The notes under the pieces: model-generated | Database searches by the model: none | What the model was told of the DNA's origin: nothing | The model's input: the letters and a program-made list of their open reading frames with translations, nothing else | Program-made: the position numbers and the translations under genes | From: Bacteroidota bacterium | GTDB lineage: Bacteria; Bacteroidota; Bacteroidia; B-17B0; Aurantibacillaceae | Assembly (NCBI GenBank): GCA_013697245.1 | Contig: JACCXH010000015.1 | Coordinates: 1 to 64,000, forward strand | Length of the DNA stretch: 64,000 nucleotides | Direction of reading: 5' to 3' | Part shown: positions 60,029-64,000 of the stretch, in pieces | How the letters are laid out: every line of letters starts with the position of its first letter | How positions within the stretch are numbered: the stretch's first letter is position 1

Positions 60029-62059
60029 ATGCGTATTTTTTTTATACTTATTTATTTTTTTACTTTATTAACCAGCTATTCACAACAAGGAGGTAAGGAA
60101 ACATCTGCCGCAAATTCCTTCACATGGTATCCATTTACAGGATCAGCAAATATTCATAGTGTATTAAATAGTTTCTCTAAACCTTTACAATATAATCCTG
60201 CACTTAACACTATAACTTTTTTTCATCAGGCAAGCGTTACTTATTCTTCTTATCCATCAACCACACTTACTGCTAAAGGAGCTGTTGTGGCTATGATCTC
60301 TACAAACTTTGGCCAGACTTGGGATAGTGCTTGTGTTTGGTCGGATAATAATTTACTCGCAAAAAACCCGCAAGGCGCTGTATATAATCCTCCCGGTAAT
60401 ACCAATCCGGTAAATGCATATTTGGTAGGCTGCGGCCCGGTTCTAAATTCAATAGGTAATTATAGCGGAAATTGGTATGCAAGCAAACAAATGGTTTCTG
60501 CTAGTTTTAATTCTACAATAAGTGCCGCACCCGGGGCAGTACAATTTATGCCAAACACTCTACCTTATGGCGCGTTAAGCAAGCATGACAAATCGTGGTC
60601 ATCATTCACATCTACAAATGATGGAAAAGTAAGATCTGTAAGCATACTGGCTGCTAATGCAAATGCCACCACAAATATTGGCTTTGGTTTGCGGGGCGCA
60701 TTAATAGAAACCGGTAATTTTAATGCAGGTAATTTTAACTGGACAGCGGATTCAATAATTCCTCCAACAACTCTTAGGTCTGATGGAACAAAACAATTGT
60801 ATTCTACTCCTTTAATGGCATGGAATCAAAGTGGCACAGTAGGCTATCTTGTTTTTATTGGTTCAAGAAGCGGCGCGAGCTTAAGTAATCAAGGATGGCA
60901 ACCTATTATTTATAAAACAAATAATAGCGGAGGTTCGTGGGCTTTAACTACTGGGATAGATTTTAATACTAACACTATTGCAAATAATTATATTAAAGGT
61001 CATATCGCAGGGGTTACAACTAACACCGCTTTAAAATTACCATATTTTAATACGAATGAAGGAATAGGTTTAACTGTAGATAATCATGATAATTTGCACA
61101 TTGCAACAACCATTGCAAGTACAAAAAGTAATCACATGGATTCGTTGGAGTATGCAAAAGATTTTTTAATACAAGGTGAGTTATATAAATGGTCACACAT
61201 ACCTGGAGAAACACCATATCTTTACGATTTTATTGGAGACGGTAATATCATGGGTTGTGCGCTCATCGATTCATTATCATCAGAAGCACCGGGTTCTATA
61301 AGCAGCGCGCCCGGCTATAGTTATAATCCCTGGGATCCTGATCCCTCAAATAACAATAATAAAGTTACTTCGGGAAGTAGAATTCAATTGAGTCGTACTG
61401 AAGATGGAAAATTTATTTTGTTTACATGGGCTGAATCGGACACAAATTTTACTTTAAACTCAGCAAAGTGGAATGAGTTACCAAATGTAAGAGTAAGGAC
61501 TTTATCGATCATTCCAAACTATGGTATTTCTAATGAAATTGGAGTCAGTAATGCCGGTGTGCCTTCCCCATCAAACATATTTGTAAGAAACAGAGCGATG
61601 TTTCATTACGCAGCACCCGTTACCCAAACCGCCGCCATCCAGATAAATACTCTAAGTATTATGCTGCCAATTACGGTTTCAAATAGTTTGCCATATTCTC
61701 AACTAACAGCTTCCACGCATTGGTTTGCTGGAGCTCGCTTAAATTTTGATACGTTTTTTCCTTGGCCAAATCCAATTCTTTCAATAAAAGATAATGGAGC
61801 AAAGGAAGTTTTAAATAACACACATGTATTTCCTAATCCCGCGCAGGATATTTTATATATCAGTACTAATGAAAAAAATGAATTTGAGGCAGCGATTATT
61901 TACAATAATCTTGGACAAAAAATAAAAGAAGAAAAAATAATTTTCGAAAATAATATCGCGCTAATGAAAACTTATGATCTACCTAATGGCCTGTATATTT
62001 TAAATTTAAAGACGCACGAACAAATTAGCTTTAGCAAGCACTTTATAATTGCACGATAA
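60029..62059 (+). CDS. T9SS type A sorting-domain protein, sialidase-like propeller
   Basis: A 676-residue exported protein with signal peptide (1-19, ending SYSQ). The body (about 20-590) has repeated beta-propeller-type segments with Asp-box-like turns (STNFGQTWDSACVW, YKTNNSGGSWALTTG, LSRTEDGKFILFTWAES), as in BNR/sialidase-type propellers. The C-terminus (about 595-676) is a type A T9SS sorting domain starting HVFPNPAQDILY and ending FSKHFIIAR. Substrate or binding partner unknown. It follows the type B protein by 35 nt. Confidence 0.85.
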   Translation: MRIFFILIYFFTLLTSYSQQGGKETSAANSFTWYPFTGSANIHSVLNSFSKPLQYNPALNTITFFHQASVTYSSYPSTTLTAKGAVVAMISTNFGQTWDSACVWSDNNLLAKNPQGAVYNPPGNTNPVNAYLVGCGPVLNSIGNYSGNWYASKQMVSASFNSTISAAPGAVQFMPNTLPYGALSKHDKSWSSFTSTNDGKVRSVSILAANANATTNIGFGLRGALIETGNFNAGNFNWTADSIIPPTTLRSDGTKQLYSTPLMAWNQSGTVGYLVFIGSRSGASLSNQGWQPIIYKTNNSGGSWALTTGIDFNTNTIANNYIKGHIAGVTTNTALKLPYFNTNEGIGLTVDNHDNLHIATTIASTKSNHMDSLEYAKDFLIQGELYKWSHIPGETPYLYDFIGDGNIMGCALIDSLSSEAPGSISSAPGYSYNPWDPDPSNNNNKVTSGSRIQLSRTEDGKFILFTWAESDTNFTLNSAKWNELPNVRVRTLSIIPNYGISNEIGVSNAGVPSPSNIFVRNRAMFHYAAPVTQTAAIQINTLSIMLPITVSNSLPYSQLTASTHWFAGARLNFDTFFPWPNPILSIKDNGAKEVLNNTHVFPNPAQDILYISTNEKNEFEAAIIYNNLGQKIKEEKIIFENNIALMKTYDLPNGLYILNLKTHEQISFSKHFIIAR

Positions 62060-62073
62060 AAGTATTATAAGAT

Positions 62074-62589
62074 CTATTTAGCCGAGCGTTTCATTAATGC
62101 AGATGTAATAAATGCACTAATGGTACCAATTAAAATGTATGAAAATAATTTACCGGTAGTTGCTTTAAATGCCGAAACCTCTGAAGCTTTGATCTGTTCA
62201 ACAATAATTTTTTGATAATCTTCCGCTTTAATTTTAGGTTGCGCTTTTAAGAAGGTCATAAATTGTTCGCTGTTATAATAAGCAATGGCCAAAGCTTTAC
62301 CGCTGTACTCGAATTCAAAATAATTATAAATGCTTACTAAAACCGCACCTACTGCAAAAATGGTGAGACAGATACGCAATACCTCTCTGCCGCCGATCAC
62401 TCCGCTGTAATCATTCCTGGTGCCACGTACCGCTAAATAATAAAAAGGAACGAGCAATAACACGCTTGTAATGCCCGAATAAAAATAACCGAAAGTTGAT
62501 AAGGAGTAACCACCAAGAACAATTAATAATTTAAAAATAATAACAGTAATACTATAGGCAATACCAAAATAAAGGGCTCTTCTGTTCAC
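62074..62589 (-). CDS. DUF4199 family membrane protein
   Basis: A 171-residue protein with four hydrophobic segments (about 8-27, 32-52, 71-90 and 146-165) and the loop FEFEYSGKALAIAYYNSEQFMTFLK between the third and fourth, typical of DUF4199. The family is common in Bacteroidota with no known function. It is convergent with the upstream plus-strand gene and precedes rho on the minus strand. Confidence 0.8.
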   Translation of the reverse strand: MNRRALYFGIAYSITVIIFKLLIVLGGYSLSTFGYFYSGITSVLLLVPFYYLAVRGTRNDYSGVIGGREVLRICLTIFAVGAVLVSIYNYFEFEYSGKALAIAYYNSEQFMTFLKAQPKIKAEDYQKIIVEQIKASEVSAFKATTGKLFSYILIGTISAFITSALMKRSAK

Positions 62590-62637
62590 GATCTGTTTTG
62601 CTTCTTATAAATTTTCAACTTTGAATTTTGAATTTTC

Positions 62638-64000
62638 TTACCCGTTCATACTGGCTAAGAACTCTTCGTTATTTTGTGTACGGCGCAATCTTTCTAATAA
62701 AAATTCCATTGCTTCCTGCGGGTTCATATCACCAAGGTGTTTACGCAATACCCATAAACGCGTTAAAGTTTCTTTGTCCATTAAAAGATCATCTCTTCTT
62801 GTTGATGAAGCTAAAAGATCAATTGCAGGATAGATACGGCGGTTAGATAATTTACGATCCAACTGCAATTCCATATTACCTGTTCCTTTAAATTCTTCAA
62901 AAATAACTTCGTCCATTTTAGAACCTGTTTCTGTTAAAGCAGTTGCTAAAATAGTTAAGGAGCCGCCGTTCTCAATTTTACGGGCGGCACCAAAAAAACG
63001 TTTTGGTTTATGTAATGCATTCGCGTCCACACCACCGGTTAATACTTTACCGCTGGCAGGCGAAACTGTATTATAGGCACGCGCTAAACGTGTAATACTA
63101 TCTAATAAAATAACCACATCATGTCCGCACTCAACCATACGTTTTGCTTTTTCTAAAACAATGTTGGCGATCTTTACATGTTTCTCTGCAGGCTCATCAA
63201 AAGTACTTGATACAACTTCTGCTTTTACGCTACGCGCCATATCGGTAACCTCTTCCGGACGTTCATCAATTAATAAAATAATTAAATAAACTTCAGGATG
63301 ATTATAGGCAATGGCATTGGCAACATCTTTTAACAGAACTGTTTTACCGGTTTTTGGTTGTGCTACAATTAAACCACGTTGTCCTTTACCAATTGGCGAG
63401 AACAAGTCCATTACACGCATGCTCATGTTTTCTTGCGGGTGACCGGTTAATTTTAATTTTTCGTTCGGGAATAAAGGTGTTAAATAATCAAAGATCACAC
63501 GATCACGCACAAAACCCGGATCGCGGCCATTTATTTGTTCAACTTTAATTAACGGGAAATATTTTTCTCCTTCTTTTGGCGGGCGAACACCACCTTTTAC
63601 AACATCACCGGTTTTTAAACCAAATAATTTAATTTGCGATTGCGAAACATAAACGTCATCGGGTGAGTTTAAATAATCATAATCAGAACTGCGTAAAAAA
63701 CCATAACCATCAGGCATAATTTCTAACACACCGGTTGCAAAAACAATGTTGTCAAAGTTATAATTTACTTTTTCGTGTTTTCTTACAGGCTCAACTTCAA
63801 CATGGGGCATGCCCGAAACACCGCTTTCTTCTGAATCATTATTTTCAATGGTAGTTTCATCAATCGTGGTAATTTCATCAGATGTTTTTTCTTCTGATTC
63901 AACTTCCGCTATTTTAACTATCGGCTGAACAATAATTTCTTCTTCAGTAGGAACATTTATAGTTTCCTGTTTGGTATCTTCAATAATAGGATCAAGTTTT
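62638..64000 (-). CDS. rho: transcription termination factor Rho (5' end beyond window)
   Basis: The frame is open from the stop at 62638 to the window edge, so the N-terminus is missing. The visible part has the acidic Bacteroidota-type insert (E/D/T/V-rich, decoding 63811-64000, for example [16 protein letters not shown]), then the RNA-binding domain ([31 protein letters not shown]), and the ATPase domain with Walker [13 protein letters not shown], Walker [16 protein letters not shown], the Q-loop [17 protein letters not shown] and R-loop [27 protein letters not shown]. Rho is a hexameric helicase that ends transcription. Only about 455 codons of the gene are present. Confidence 0.97.
   Translation of the reverse strand, partial: KLDPIIEDTKQETINVPTEEEIIVQPIVKIAEVESEEKTSDEITTIDETTIENNDSEESGVSGMPHVEVEPVRKHEKVNYNFDNIVFATGVLEIMPDGYGFLRSSDYDYLNSPDDVYVSQSQIKLFGLKTGDVVKGGVRPPKEGEKYFPLIKVEQINGRDPGFVRDRVIFDYLTPLFPNEKLKLTGHPQENMSMRVMDLFSPIGKGQRGLIVAQPKTGKTVLLKDVANAIAYNHPEVYLIILLIDERPEEVTDMARSVKAEVVSSTFDEPAEKHVKIANIVLEKAKRMVECGHDVVILLDSITRLARAYNTVSPASGKVLTGGVDANALHKPKRFFGAARKIENGGSLTILATALTETGSKMDEVIFEEFKGTGNMELQLDRKLSNRRIYPAIDLLASSTRRDDLLMDKETLTRLWVLRKHLGDMNPQEAMEFLLERLRRTQNNEEFLASMNG

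Overview
The window looks like chromosomal DNA of an aerobic member of the Bacteroidota (class Bacteroidia); I cannot fix the genus. The evidence is low GC, start codons mostly without Shine-Dalgarno sequences, repeated TAnnTTTG-type -7 promoter boxes, at least five proteins with type IX secretion (T9SS) or gliding-type C-terminal domains, SprB-like repeats, a TonB receptor, LytS/LytTR pairs with beta-propeller sensors, DUF1501/DUF1800 and DUF6427/DUF6341-like pairs, and a Rho factor with a long acidic N-terminal insert. No phage, transposase, integrase or CRISPR array was seen.

Layout. 0.2-3.9 kb (-): DedA, Dps, rhodanese, ComA-like phosphosulfolactate synthase and a TPR protein in a tight operon. 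4.0-7.3 kb (-): di-heme cytochrome c peroxidase plus TonB receptor behind a Fur-like operator. 7.5-14.5 kb: acyl-CoA dehydrogenase, AnmK, a lipoprotein, an alkyltransferase-like protein, a TPR/PP2C phosphatase and GltX. 14.6-21.7 kb: DUF1501/DUF1800, two membrane proteins, an amidohydrolase, a hypothetical protein and an aminotransferase. 21.8-22.0 kb: tRNA-Cys preceded by a broken copy carrying an inserted 18-bp palindrome. 22.2-29.5 kb: hybrid two-component pair with a 7 x 21-residue coiled coil, a secreted TPR-CHAT protein, Mqo and a STAS-like protein. 29.6-31.9 kb: SWIB/histone-tail protein, then about 1 kb of decayed sequence with a perfect 21-bp-stem hairpin and two small genes. 31.9-42.4 kb: LytS/LytTR pair, a T9SS metalloprotease, small membrane and barrel proteins, and a PKD/SprB surface protein. 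42.7-50.9 kb: AI-2E-type transporter, OmpA-fusion protein, DJ-1/PfpI protein, YdjC-type deacetylase and AlkC, separated by a family of structured repeats. 51-64 kb: a second TPR/PP2C phosphatase, tandem SSBs, a second LytTR/LytS pair followed by two T9SS cargo proteins, DUF4199 and Rho (cut by the window end).

The most unusual signal is the repeat family between 43.8 and 49.7 kb. Four full copies of a roughly 210-280-bp element (A) fold into long hairpins whose arms differ between copies yet stay complementary. A second element (B) occurs twice, after A in one place and before A in the other. Other points are ATT as the only plausible start of two intact secreted proteins and one broken lipoprotein, the palindrome-interrupted tRNA-Cys copy, and the twin-palindrome hairpin near 31.0 kb.

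Functionally the window mixes housekeeping (gltX, rho, ssb, tRNA-Cys, mqo), stress and repair (dps, alkC, ATL, DJ-1), iron/heme (peroxidase plus TonB receptor) and sensing/cell surface (two LytS/LytTR pairs, two PP2C phosphatases, T9SS cargo). All function calls come from reading motifs by eye; no database search was run.
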